Assembly: GCA_000436535.1 (NCBI GenBank)
Contig: FR886274.1
Coordinates: 1-12,526, forward strand
Source: Eubacterium sp. CAG:252
Lineage (GTDB): Bacteria > Bacillota > Clostridia > Lachnospirales > Lachnospiraceae
DNA length: 12,526 nucleotides
Direction of reading: 5' to 3'
Under the pieces are notes generated by a model, which was not told the DNA's origin, made no database searches, and worked only from the letters and a program-made list of their open reading frames with translations. Of the stretch, positions 6,217 to 12,526 are shown one piece after another. Made by a program: the position numbers and the translations under genes. Numbering within the stretch: position 1 is the first letter of the stretch; each line of letters begins with the position of its first letter.

Positions 6217-7803
6217 ATGAGAATTAACACTAATATATCAGCCATTATATCAAATAATGCATTACAGAAAGCGCAGAATTCTTTATCTGACTCTATCCAG
6301 AGACTTTCATCAGGATATAAGATAAACAGTTCCGCAGATGACCCTGCCGGATGTGCCATATCAGAAAAGATGAGAATTCAGATAAGAGGTCTTCAGCAGG
6401 CGAATAATAATACTACAGATGGTGTATCTGTGCTCAACACAGCAGAAGGTGCTATTGTAGAGATACAGTCTATGCTCACACGTCTTAAGGAGCTTACAGT
6501 ACAGGCAGCCAATGACGTTAACTCAGATGATGAGCGTTCTGCCATACAGCAGGAGATTGATAATGTCAATCAGGAAATAGACAGAATATCAGAACAGACA
6601 GAATTTAACACACAGTCACTTATCAATGGTAATCTTTCAAGAAGAGTATATTCAGACACTCAGGGAGTAAACCAGCTTTCCATATCAGATGGCTATAAAG
6701 CAGGTATATATGGAATTACAATAACACAGGATGCAAGACAGGCTGTAGCAGTAGGCGGACAGATAACTATGACAGCTGCAGATACTATCACTAAAGACCA
6801 GGAGGGCACTATATCTGTTAATGGATATAAGATAGGCATAGAAGAGGGAGATACTCTTGATACTATTATGGATAAGTTAGTATCAGGTGTCAATCTTACA
6901 GGTGGCAAGGCATTTGCAACAGCAGATGCTGCTAATAATACAAAGACCAATGGAACAGATTATGCAGGTTACACAGCCTCTTCAACATATACAGGAAGCA
7001 GTCTTGTTATAATGACAAACCAGTACGGAAGAGATCAGAAGCTTGATATTACATGCAGTAATGAACAGCTTGCAGGACTTCTTGGATTAACAGATGCATA
7101 CGATGCAGATGGAAGCGGCGAAGGCATACATGCAGAAGGAAGCGATGTTATTGCTGAATTTGCACAGGAGACAGATGAGAATGGTAACGCAACAGGTAGC
7201 AGAGTTGGCTTCGGTGATTCAGCAGTTCTTTCTACTAATGGTACAAAGGTTACTGTAAAGGATGTTAATAACAAAGAATTCGTTATGGATATTCCAGGTA
7301 ATGTTGCAGGAACAGTATTTGATGATTCAGTAGGTGCAAAGCAGAGCGGAAAGTCATCGCCATCCGGTGGTACACCAACTGATATCAATCAGGAGGTTAC
7401 AGATGTAGGAACTATGAGCATACATGTAGGTGCGAATGAAAATCAGGTTATCGTGCTTGATATTCCGCCAATAACTACATATACAATAGGAACAGATAAC
7501 ATTAATGTTATGACAAGCTATACATCACAGTTAGCAATAGCATCTGTAGATACTGCTATTAATTATGTCAACTCAGTACGTTCAAAGATTGGTGCATATG
7601 AAAACAGATTTGAGCATACTACTAATAACCTTGAGGTATCAGAGGAAAATGTAACTAAGGCATTATCAGCCAAGATTGATACAGATATGGCAGAAGAGAT
7701 GACAGAATATACATCACAGACAGTACTTACACAGGCTGCTACATCTATTCTTTCACAGGCTAACCAGAGACCTTCAGAGGTGTTACAGCTTCTTCAGAAC
7801 TAG
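6217..7803 (+). CDS. fliC: Flagellin
   Basis: Filament subunit exported through the flagellar type III channel, 528 aa with no signal peptide, as expected. The N-terminal D0/D1 helices are clear: MRINTNISA, then QRLSSGYKINSSADDPAG (residues 28-45). LTRLKELTVQ (87-96) aligns with the TLR5-contact segment of D1. The C-terminal D1/D0 runs from about residue 400 (VGANENQVIVLDIPP) to the family-typical end EVLQLLQN. The centre (about 170-400) is the surface-exposed variable part. It includes a stretch, GTISVNGYKIGIEEGDTLDT, that resembles the Flagellin_IN motif. The protein has cysteines at residue 46 (PAGCAIS, where Leu is usual) and in the variable part (DITCSNEQ), which is uncommon for flagellins. 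Its ribosome site is GAGGA at 6206-6210. The sigma-28 promoter, hairpin and leader ORF upstream imply late-class and post-transcriptional control. A FliS-family gene follows 63 nt downstream. Confidence 0.97.
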   Translation: MRINTNISAIISNNALQKAQNSLSDSIQRLSSGYKINSSADDPAGCAISEKMRIQIRGLQQANNNTTDGVSVLNTAEGAIVEIQSMLTRLKELTVQAANDVNSDDERSAIQQEIDNVNQEIDRISEQTEFNTQSLINGNLSRRVYSDTQGVNQLSISDGYKAGIYGITITQDARQAVAVGGQITMTAADTITKDQEGTISVNGYKIGIEEGDTLDTIMDKLVSGVNLTGGKAFATADAANNTKTNGTDYAGYTASSTYTGSSLVIMTNQYGRDQKLDITCSNEQLAGLLGLTDAYDADGSGEGIHAEGSDVIAEFAQETDENGNATGSRVGFGDSAVLSTNGTKVTVKDVNNKEFVMDIPGNVAGTVFDDSVGAKQSGKSSPSGGTPTDINQEVTDVGTMSIHVGANENQVIVLDIPPITTYTIGTDNINVMTSYTSQLAIASVDTAINYVNSVRSKIGAYENRFEHTTNNLEVSEENVTKALSAKIDTDMAEEMTEYTSQTVLTQAATSILSQANQRPSEVLQLLQN

Positions 7804-7866
7804 AATTAATGTAAGTATGTCATTTATGGGGCATATAAAGCATAAGGTTACAGGAATGGGGATTAT

Positions 7867-8331
7867 ATGGATAATGATATGATAAAAACCTATTCATATA
7901 GAATATCACAGGCTACAAGGTCGCAGCTTGTTGTTATAACATATGATATTGTGATAGATTATCTTAGTGAGGCGGTCCAGAAGGATGACGGCGGGTTCAA
8001 GGAAAGCCTTCATATGGCTATGAGAGGAATAGACCAGCTTATCACGGGACTTGATATGAAATATGATGTGTCTGTACAGCTATATCAGTTATATAATTAT
8101 ATGAAAAGGTCACTTATAAATGCACAGGTTTCGTGTGACCATGAAAAGGTTAATGAAGTATCAGGACTTATGAAAAAGCTGAGAGCTTCATTCTTAGAGG
8201 TAAGCAGGCAGGATACATCAGAGCCGCTTATGAAGAATACAGAAAAAGTATATTCTGGCCTTACATATTCAAGATACGGAGCTAACGAGATGGCACAGGA
8301 TACTCTTGGAAACAGAGGATATAAGGCATAA
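7867..8331 (+). CDS. fliS: FliS-family flagellin chaperone
   Basis: Cytoplasmic chaperone that binds the C-terminal D0 helix of flagellin, stops early polymerisation and delivers it to the export gate. The protein is 154 aa. It shows the FliS pattern RISQATRSQLVVITYDIVIDYL (residues 12-33; two pieces, RISQATRSQLVVI and TYDIVIDYL), a helix with the central GIDQLITGLD (54-63), LYQLYNYMKRSLINAQ (72-87) and VNEVSGLMKKLRASF (95-109). It is about 20-25 residues longer than classical FliS because of a C-terminal tail (GLTYSRYGANEMA). The tail appears in clostridial relatives as I remember them, but I cannot verify that here. Start: ATG at 7867 behind AGGAATGGGGATT. The gene lies 63 nt after flagellin with no terminator between, so the two are probably co-transcribed, which fits chaperone-client pairing. 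ACAGGA at 7850-7855 is a weak CsrA-like sequence. Confidence 0.88.
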   Translation: MDNDMIKTYSYRISQATRSQLVVITYDIVIDYLSEAVQKDDGGFKESLHMAMRGIDQLITGLDMKYDVSVQLYQLYNYMKRSLINAQVSCDHEKVNEVSGLMKKLRASFLEVSRQDTSEPLMKNTEKVYSGLTYSRYGANEMAQDTLGNRGYKA

Positions 8332-8336
8332 AAATA

Positions 8337-8377
8337 GGTCATCCACTTTATATATGGTGGATGACCTTATTTTTATT
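8337..8377. terminator. Bidirectional intrinsic terminator between convergent genes
   Basis: GGTCATCCAC (8337-8346) pairs perfectly with GTGGATGACC (8357-8366), a 10-bp stem with a 10-nt loop. TTATTTTT follows on the plus strand, and on the minus strand the stem is followed by TATTTTTATGC. It sits just after the FliS stop and about 70 nt beyond the stop of the convergent surface-protein gene, so it can end both transcripts. Confidence 0.9.
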
Positions 8378-8447
8378 ACAGGGTGTCAAAGCTGTAATAC
8401 ATTTGGACTCTGACATCACGAGAAGCTTCTATTGTAAATAATACTAA

Positions 8448-9818
8448 TTATGCGCGGTTTTTCTTAGCTGCATAACCTGCTGTGCATATGCCAGATACAG
8501 CTGCTAAAGCAAGAACTGCGTATAAGTAAACATTATATGAGTCAGCAGTCTGTACAGATGTTTCAGAAGCTGTAGAGCTGTCAGCAGAAACAGAAGAAGC
8601 TTCTGTAGAAGCATTTGCAGAATTATCTGTAGAAGCATCTGTAGCAGAAGAATTATCTGCTGTAGTGCTGTCTTCTGTAGAGCCGCTATTATCAGCATCG
8701 TTCTTAGTATTATCAGATGGTGTATTAGTATTATCATCAGAAGCATTATTCTTAGCATCTGCAATAGCCTTTACCTCTGCTGATACATCGAAAGGATTAG
8801 CCTTTCCTTCGAGCGCATAAAGATAAGTTACAAGACCTATCATAGCATCCTGACTTGCGTATGTTGATATCTTTTCAGGATTGTAATAATCTTCTATAGG
8901 AGTGTATGCACCCTCTATCTTATCAGACTTAAAGTTAGCAACAAATCCCTTATATGTAGTAGCTGCAAATGCTGCATCACCATACTGTGCCTGCATAGCA
9001 AGTGCAAGTGCTGTAGAGTCAGAGTTAAGTGAACCCCAGCTTGTTATAGTTCCGTCTTCCGGATTAGCAAGGCTTGTTGTGTAAGCTGTTGCGCCGTCAA
9101 TCTGTTTCTTAACTTCAGCATCAGTCTTATAGAGACTTGCGAAGAAAGGAAGTACAGTACCATTGTTATCAGCGCTGTGTCCCCAGTAATCAATACCGCT
9201 GTTATCTGTGCAGAGTGCAAGTAAAGCTGTCTTAGTTACAGCAACAGCATTATCAGCATTAGTAAGACTGTCCTTGTAAGAAGCGATGGCAGCGTAGTAA
9301 GCACCTAAAAGATATGGGTTAAGATTATTAGTGAGCTCATCTGAAGTAGCATTTGCAATAATGTTATCAAAAGCAGCGACAACATTAATTCCGTTATAAT
9401 CAGCAGCATCCTTGTCAAGAACAGCAAGTGTTAAAAGAAGGTATGCATAGTTGGAATAAATGTCATTTGCAAATGAGCTTGCATTTTCAAGGTTAAGTGT
9501 TCCATCAGCATTAAGAAGTGCATCTACACTCTTAAGATATGCATCAGCCTGTACAGAACAATCATATCCTGAACGTACAGAAAGAATAAGGTTTCTTGAT
9601 GCATTGTAAAATGTACTTGTGTTTGAGATGTCTGTGAAATCAGTGTTATCCATAAGGAACCTGGCTGTAGCCTTAGCTTCTGTTCTGACTTCACTAGCGG
9701 ATACTGTGTCAGTACCGGCTGTTGTTACAGTAGAATCTGCCATAGCTGGAACAACGCTCATGCATATGAGGCATGCTGCAATGACTAATGAGCAGATTCT
9801 CTTTCTTAAAGTATTCAT
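8448..9818 (-). CDS. Secreted, probably wall-anchored surface protein with alpha/alpha-toroid-like domain
   Basis: 456 aa. The N-terminus (MNTLRKRICS, then a hydrophobic core, then PAMA before D28) is a clear Sec signal peptide, with cleavage after residue 27. The region about 45-350 is helical, with recurring patches such as NSDSTALALAMQAQYGD and ASQDAMIGLVTYLYALEG. These look like the repeats of prenyltransferase/squalene-oxidase-type alpha/alpha toroids found in many Firmicute surface proteins; no enzyme activity can be inferred. Residues 353-425 form a low-complexity Asp/Asn/Ser/Thr linker, typical of a wall-crossing stalk. The end, SVQTADSYN, a hydrophobic stretch (431-449) and KKNRA, has the shape of a sortase sorting signal, but lacks LPXTG. 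An AAGGAGGA ribosome site lies a few nt before the ATG. The likely promoter is at 10075-10104, and the transcript ends at 8337. Confidence 0.75.
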   Translation of the reverse strand: MNTLRKRICSLVIAACLICMSVVPAMADSTVTTAGTDTVSASEVRTEAKATARFLMDNTDFTDISNTSTFYNASRNLILSVRSGYDCSVQADAYLKSVDALLNADGTLNLENASSFANDIYSNYAYLLLTLAVLDKDAADYNGINVVAAFDNIIANATSDELTNNLNPYLLGAYYAAIASYKDSLTNADNAVAVTKTALLALCTDNSGIDYWGHSADNNGTVLPFFASLYKTDAEVKKQIDGATAYTTSLANPEDGTITSWGSLNSDSTALALAMQAQYGDAAFAATTYKGFVANFKSDKIEGAYTPIEDYYNPEKISTYASQDAMIGLVTYLYALEGKANPFDVSAEVKAIADAKNNASDDNTNTPSDNTKNDADNSGSTEDSTTADNSSATDASTDNSANASTEASSVSADSSTASETSVQTADSYNVYLYAVLALAAVSGICTAGYAAKKNRA

Positions 9819-10052
9819 ATATCCTCCTTACCAGACTCTCACCAGCTGGCGTGTAATATTATTGTGCAGTAAATATCCTGACTTGCCGCTTACGGTTAAC
9901 AAACCTGCCATATCTTTGCCTTCCCATGTACAGAATATAGCTATATATTGAGGGAATACCATTATATACTGAATATATAGTAAATCTGCTTACAGTGGCG
10001 TAATAAAGATATGTATCGGCATACAGTAGAGTGAGCTGTTATGGATTCTGAC

Positions 10053-10100
10053 CATATTCCTTACTGCCGTATAGATTGTACAGTCAGAGTAAGGAATATG
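10053..10100. repeat. 13-bp perfect inverted repeat overlapping a promoter
   Basis: CATATTCCTTACT (10053-10065) and its exact complement AGTAAGGAATATG (10088-10100) are separated by 22 nt. One arm fills the -35/-10 spacer of the minus-strand promoter and touches the -35 box. The other covers roughly the first 15 transcribed bases. No T-tract follows on either strand, so it is not a standard terminator for the carboxypeptidase gene. It may be a regulator's paired operator, or a hairpin at the end of that upstream mRNA. Confidence 0.65.
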
Positions 10101-10104
10101 TCAA
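10075..10104 (-). promoter_or_regulatory. Sigma-A promoter for the surface-protein gene
   Basis: Read on the minus strand: TTGACA (10104-10099), an 18-nt spacer and TACAAT (10080-10075). The -35 is perfect and the -10 has five of six matches. The start would be near 10068, about 250 nt before the ATG at 9818, leaving a long leader (10067-9819). In that leader I see a GCCGATAC near 10010-10020 (minus strand) without a matching -35, and no other clear structure. Confidence 0.65.
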
Positions 10105-10116
10105 GAAATATTGATA

Positions 10117-11496
10117 TTAGAACTTTAGATTTCTTTTTGAATAATGATTGCGTCTGTTTCTTGGAGAAGTTCTGTTCTTACAAATATAAACGATAATAAA
10201 TACACCAGCGGCAGCCCCAAGTACTATCCATATATTTACTTTCAGGCAGCGCTTAGGAGAAAGTGACGTGTTTTCTTCTTCGTTGCTAAGATAAGGAAGC
10301 TGGCTGTCTTTAATGGCATTACCTGAGGATATAGTTAAAGTTGTGGCTCCGACAGTGTTATCGCCGTACTTATAGTTAAGCTTTGCAGTAAGCTTGTCAT
10401 CATTGTTTGTTATGTCATAGTCAGTGTTTACATCCATAGTTACATCAGAAGTAGAGCCGGTAGTAGGAATAGTTATAAATGATGCACTAAGGTTAAAAGC
10501 AAGCTTTGACCTGCCAAAAACATCTGAAGAATAGTAATTATCAGTTGAGAACAGTGAGCTTATCTGTGAGTCAGAAGTAGTTGACTTCTTGAAGTTGTTA
10601 AAGCCCCAGTCAAACAGTGTTCTCGTATCTGTGTAACGGATTGTATCATCAGGTGAGCGGAATACAACGCATATAAGTCGCATACCATCTTTTTCTGCAA
10701 ATGTTACGAGTGTCATAAGTGATTCGTCAGTAAATCCGGTCTTTCCACCCTTACAGTATTCATAGTAAAATTCGCGGTCTTTAAGCATTTTATGACGATG
10801 TCTTATAGTACGCTGTGCCGACATATTGGTAGCCGGAATAGTATATGATGATGAAGTTGAGTCGATATTAACAAAGGAGGCATTGTTGTAGCAGCCTCTT
10901 GCAATCATCGCCATATCATATGCTGTTGTGTAGTGGTTGGCATTGTATAATCCGCTTGGATTGGCAAAGTGGGTGTTTATGGCACCAAGCTCCTTCGCCT
11001 TGTTATTCATCATATCAACAAATGCATCGGCCGTTCCTGCAACCTGTTCAGCAAGTGCATAAGCTATCTCATTGGCTGAATATAATAAAAGTCCGTATAA
11101 TGCCTGCTCAACGGTAATCTGTTCTCCAGCCTTCATACTAAGATTGGCATCCTCATATGGGTTGACAGAATTTGCGGCGTTAGTTGAAATAGTCATTGTA
11201 TCGCTTAGGTTACAGTTTTCAATAGTAAGAAGACCTGTAAGAATTTTGGTTGTGGAAGCAGGATAACACTTGCGGTAGGCATCCTTTTCGTAGAGTATGG
11301 AGCCTGTATCGGCATCTATAAGAATGGCACTTTCGCATGTTATGGAAGGTGCATCAGGCCATGCGGCAGATGTGTCAGTGCTTCCAGTTGCGGCAGCTAC
11401 GGGTGTTGCCATTGAAAATACGGTAACTGCAATAATCGTTGTGGCAGTTACCATACTTAAAGTTTTTTTAATATATTTTTTAAATGCATTAAACAT
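10117..11496 (-). CDS. D-alanyl-D-alanine carboxypeptidase (serine-type, family S11, low-molecular-mass PBP)
   Basis: It removes the terminal D-Ala from peptidoglycan pentapeptides outside the membrane and so limits cross-linking. Numbered from the ATG at 11496 (459 aa), a signal peptide ends near residue 36 (PVAAA). The three active-site motifs are intact: STTK (S81 nucleophile, K84), SAN (140-142) and KTG (252-254, in GGKTGFTDES). A beta-rich C-terminal domain follows, then a single transmembrane span (about 420-439) and a strongly basic tail. This is a true C-terminal anchor where many relatives (PBP5/DacF) use an amphipathic helix. I chose 11496 over the in-frame ATG at 11550 because GGGGA lies 7 nt upstream (11504-11508) and the signal peptide then begins correctly. 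I cannot tell which paralogue (dacA, dacB or dacF type) it is. No T-rich terminator follows it. Confidence 0.93.
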   Translation of the reverse strand: MFNAFKKYIKKTLSMVTATTIIAVTVFSMATPVAAATGSTDTSAAWPDAPSITCESAILIDADTGSILYEKDAYRKCYPASTTKILTGLLTIENCNLSDTMTISTNAANSVNPYEDANLSMKAGEQITVEQALYGLLLYSANEIAYALAEQVAGTADAFVDMMNNKAKELGAINTHFANPSGLYNANHYTTAYDMAMIARGCYNNASFVNIDSTSSSYTIPATNMSAQRTIRHRHKMLKDREFYYEYCKGGKTGFTDESLMTLVTFAEKDGMRLICVVFRSPDDTIRYTDTRTLFDWGFNNFKKSTTSDSQISSLFSTDNYYSSDVFGRSKLAFNLSASFITIPTTGSTSDVTMDVNTDYDITNNDDKLTAKLNYKYGDNTVGATTLTISSGNAIKDSQLPYLSNEEENTSLSPKRCLKVNIWIVLGAAAGVFIIVYICKNRTSPRNRRNHYSKRNLKF

Positions 11497-11538
11497 AGAT
11501 AAATCCCCATTTTCATATAAGATTTTGTTTTCTATAGT

Positions 11539-11547
11539 AATATAACA
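11539..11547 (-). promoter_or_regulatory. Candidate extended -10 promoter for the carboxypeptidase gene
   Basis: Minus strand TGT-TATATT (11547-11539) is an extended -10 element with five of six -10 matches, but the -35 position (TTTTAA) is poor. The start would be near 11532, giving a leader of about 36 nt before the ATG at 11496. That position also argues against the longer ORF start at 11550. Confidence 0.4.
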
Positions 11548-11689
11548 CAACTTTTTTTTCTTTAAAATAGTTATTTATAGTCTTTTAGACTTTTTATACT
11601 TTTGACACTTACATCATAATATTTTTAAGATTGATTATGGACAGTAACTATAGTATGATATTAGGATGTCATTGTCATATGGTAATAAT

Positions 11690-11758
11690 CCCACGATATG
11701 CGAATATTTAGCACGGAACAATCCGTAGGTATTAAAGTCGGGAGTTTGCCCACGATAC
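11690..11758. repeat. Intergenic repeat element, copy 1 (upstream of trmB)
   Basis: It contains the 18-mer GGAACAATCCGTAGGTAT (11715-11732), which recurs exactly at 12489-12506 after trmB. ACGGA/TCCGT (11714-11726) can form a small hairpin. Downstream, GTAT (11729-11732) can pair with ATAC (11755-11758) around TCGGG and CCCACGA. CCCACGATA occurs twice, at 11690-11698 and 11749-11757. The piece before it (GGTAATAATCCCACGATA, from 11681) looks like a shortened copy of the same hairpin unit. The rest of the 11551-11842 gap holds the minus-strand promoter, an AGTCT/AGACT mini-hairpin (11579-11591) and no ORF I can support before trmB. Confidence 0.7.
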
Positions 11759-11842
11759 TAAAAAAGAATTATGCAGATAAAAATGCGTGTGTAATAATTT
11801 ACACTATTTATTATGGATATGCAGGATAGAATGGAGGAAAAT

Positions 11843-12484
11843 ATGCGTTTAAGAAATGTACCCGGTGCAAGAGAGGTAATGGTAGAGAATGAATATGTAT
11901 TCACAGAACCGGAAGGAATGAAAGGAACTTGGAAGGATGTGTTTAAAAACGATAATCCAATTCATATAGAGATAGGAATGGGAAAAGGTGTGTTTATAAC
12001 AACACTTGCATCAATGAACCCGGATATTAACTATGTAGGTATAGAAAAGTACTCGAGCGTGCTTTTAAGGGCAGTTGAGAAGCAGGATGAGCTACAGCTT
12101 CCTAACTTAAGATTTATCCGTATGGATGCAGAGAATATTAATGAAGTGTTTGGAAAGGACGAGGTTGACAGAATATACTTAAACTTCTCAGACCCATGGC
12201 CAAAGGACAGACACGCAAAGAGAAGACTTACATCAAGACAGTTTTTTGCAAGATATGACCAGATGTTAAAGAAAACAGGAAGAGTTGAGTTTAAGACAGA
12301 TAATAAAGACTTATTCGACTTTTCAGTGGAAGAGGTTAAGGAAGCAGGCTGGATACTTGAGGAATGTACATACGACCTTCACAACGATGCGCGACTTAAT
12401 GAAGGCAATGTCATGACAGAGTATGAGAAGAAGTTCTCAGAAATGGGCAATCCGATATGCAAGCTTATCGCAGATAGAAAATAA
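11843..12484 (+). CDS. trmB: tRNA (guanine-N7-)-methyltransferase
   Basis: It uses S-adenosylmethionine to make m7G at position 46 in the variable loop of tRNAs. With the start at 11843 the protein is 213 aa, the usual length for bacterial TrmB, and begins MRLRN(V)PGA, the common N-terminus. The motifs seen are IEIGMGKG (42-49, SAM-binding loop), GIEKYSSVLLRA (66-77), NFSDPWPK (114-121, the family signature), FKTDN (150-154) and TEYEKKF (192-198). I chose 11843 over the in-frame ATG at 11813 because GGAGG (11833-11837) lies 5 nt upstream and the extra ten residues match nothing in the family. It appears monocistronic in this window, with a copy of the same repeat on each side. No convincing sigma-A promoter could be picked; TAATAAT near 11792 is a weak -10 candidate. 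Confidence 0.96.
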   Translation: MRLRNVPGAREVMVENEYVFTEPEGMKGTWKDVFKNDNPIHIEIGMGKGVFITTLASMNPDINYVGIEKYSSVLLRAVEKQDELQLPNLRFIRMDAENINEVFGKDEVDRIYLNFSDPWPKDRHAKRRLTSRQFFARYDQMLKKTGRVEFKTDNKDLFDFSVEEVKEAGWILEECTYDLHNDARLNEGNVMTEYEKKFSEMGNPICKLIADRK

Positions 12485-12488
12485 AAAA

Positions 12489-12526
12489 GGAACAATCCGT
12501 AGGTATCATAGTTGGGGGCTTTTGAC
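12489..12526. repeat. Intergenic repeat element, copy 2 (downstream of trmB, cut by window end)
   Basis: It starts 5 nt after the trmB stop with GGAACAATCCGTAGGTAT (12489-12506), identical to copy 1, and continues CATAGTTGGGGGCTTTTGAC with clear but imperfect similarity to 11733 onward. By analogy with copy 1 the second half of a GTAT/ATAC hairpin should lie just beyond the window. It could serve as the trmB terminator or be a dispersed palindromic repeat. Confidence 0.65.

Noticed and set aside
8504..8764. 86-codon minus-strand ORF rich in Leu, Ile and Met
   Set aside because: It is the alternative frame of the low-complexity Asp/Asn/Ser/Thr linker of the surface protein; its odd composition comes from that repeat-like DNA.
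10005..10022. GCCGATAC on the minus strand as a second sigma-28 promoter for the surface-protein gene
   Set aside because: The -35 position has no TAAA at 14-16 nt, and a better sigma-A promoter lies just upstream. The six-base core is expected several times by chance in this window.
11496..11550. Longer start (ATG 11550) for the carboxypeptidase
   Set aside because: There is no ribosome site upstream, the extra 18 residues spoil the signal peptide, and the likely promoter overlaps that start.
11579..11595. AGTCT/AGACT hairpin with T-run as a terminator
   Set aside because: The stem is only 5 bp and A/T-rich, and no plus-strand gene precedes it. It is probably chance in AT-rich DNA.
1..12526. 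CRISPR, prophage, transposase, toxin-antitoxin, tRNA or rRNA genes
   Set aside because: Looked for on both strands. No regular spacer-repeat array, recombinase motif or tRNA cloverleaf was seen.

Overview
The window (12.5 kb, AT-rich, with AGGAGG-type ribosome sites) looks like chromosome of a motile Lachnospiraceae-type Firmicute, in the range of Lachnospira/[Eubacterium] eligens, Roseburia or Butyrivibrio. The evidence is the flagellin type, the large flagellum-associated protein of a kind I know from that family, FliS directly downstream of flagellin, the C-terminally membrane-anchored S11 carboxypeptidase and the sigma-28 style promoters. The family assignment is fairly secure. The genus is a guess.

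Layout. (1) 1-136, minus: 5' end of a membrane gene that resembles a MraY-like glycosyl-phosphotransferase. (2) 137-494: divergent regulatory region. (3) 495-2432, plus: glgB, glycogen branching enzyme. (4) 2433-2857: a gene-free stretch holding a perfect extended -10 box, an intrinsic terminator, a probable sigma-28 promoter, a nested 47-nt hairpin and a CACGGAGG site. (5) 2858-8331, plus: a motility block made of a 1073-residue multi-module protein with a possible FliK-like C-terminus, a sigma-28 promoter, a 21-codon leader ORF, flagellin and a FliS-family chaperone. A bidirectional terminator closes the block. (6) 8448-9818 and 10117-11496, both minus: a secreted wall or surface protein with an alpha/alpha-toroid-like domain, and a D-Ala-D-Ala carboxypeptidase. 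Between them lies a strong sigma-A promoter embedded in a 13-bp inverted repeat. (7) 11843-12484, plus: trmB, the tRNA m7G46 methyltransferase, flanked on both sides by copies of an intergenic repeat.

The motility block fits together functionally. Flagellin is the filament subunit and FliS its expected export chaperone. The large upstream protein is probably a flagellar accessory or hook-length type factor. The most interesting structure is the flagellin leader. A sigma-28 promoter is followed by a perfect 6-bp hairpin with hexaloop ACGGAG, which has the shape of a CsrA site. The loop contains most of the Shine-Dalgarno of a 21-codon ORF that stops two bases before the flagellin ATG. The same CACGGAGG motif occurs in the leader of the large protein gene, where it lies too far from the start codon to be its ribosome site. 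This points to a CsrA/FliW-type control circuit acting through translational coupling. It is inference from sequence form, not proof. I see no CRISPR array, defence system, transposase, tRNA or rRNA in the window.
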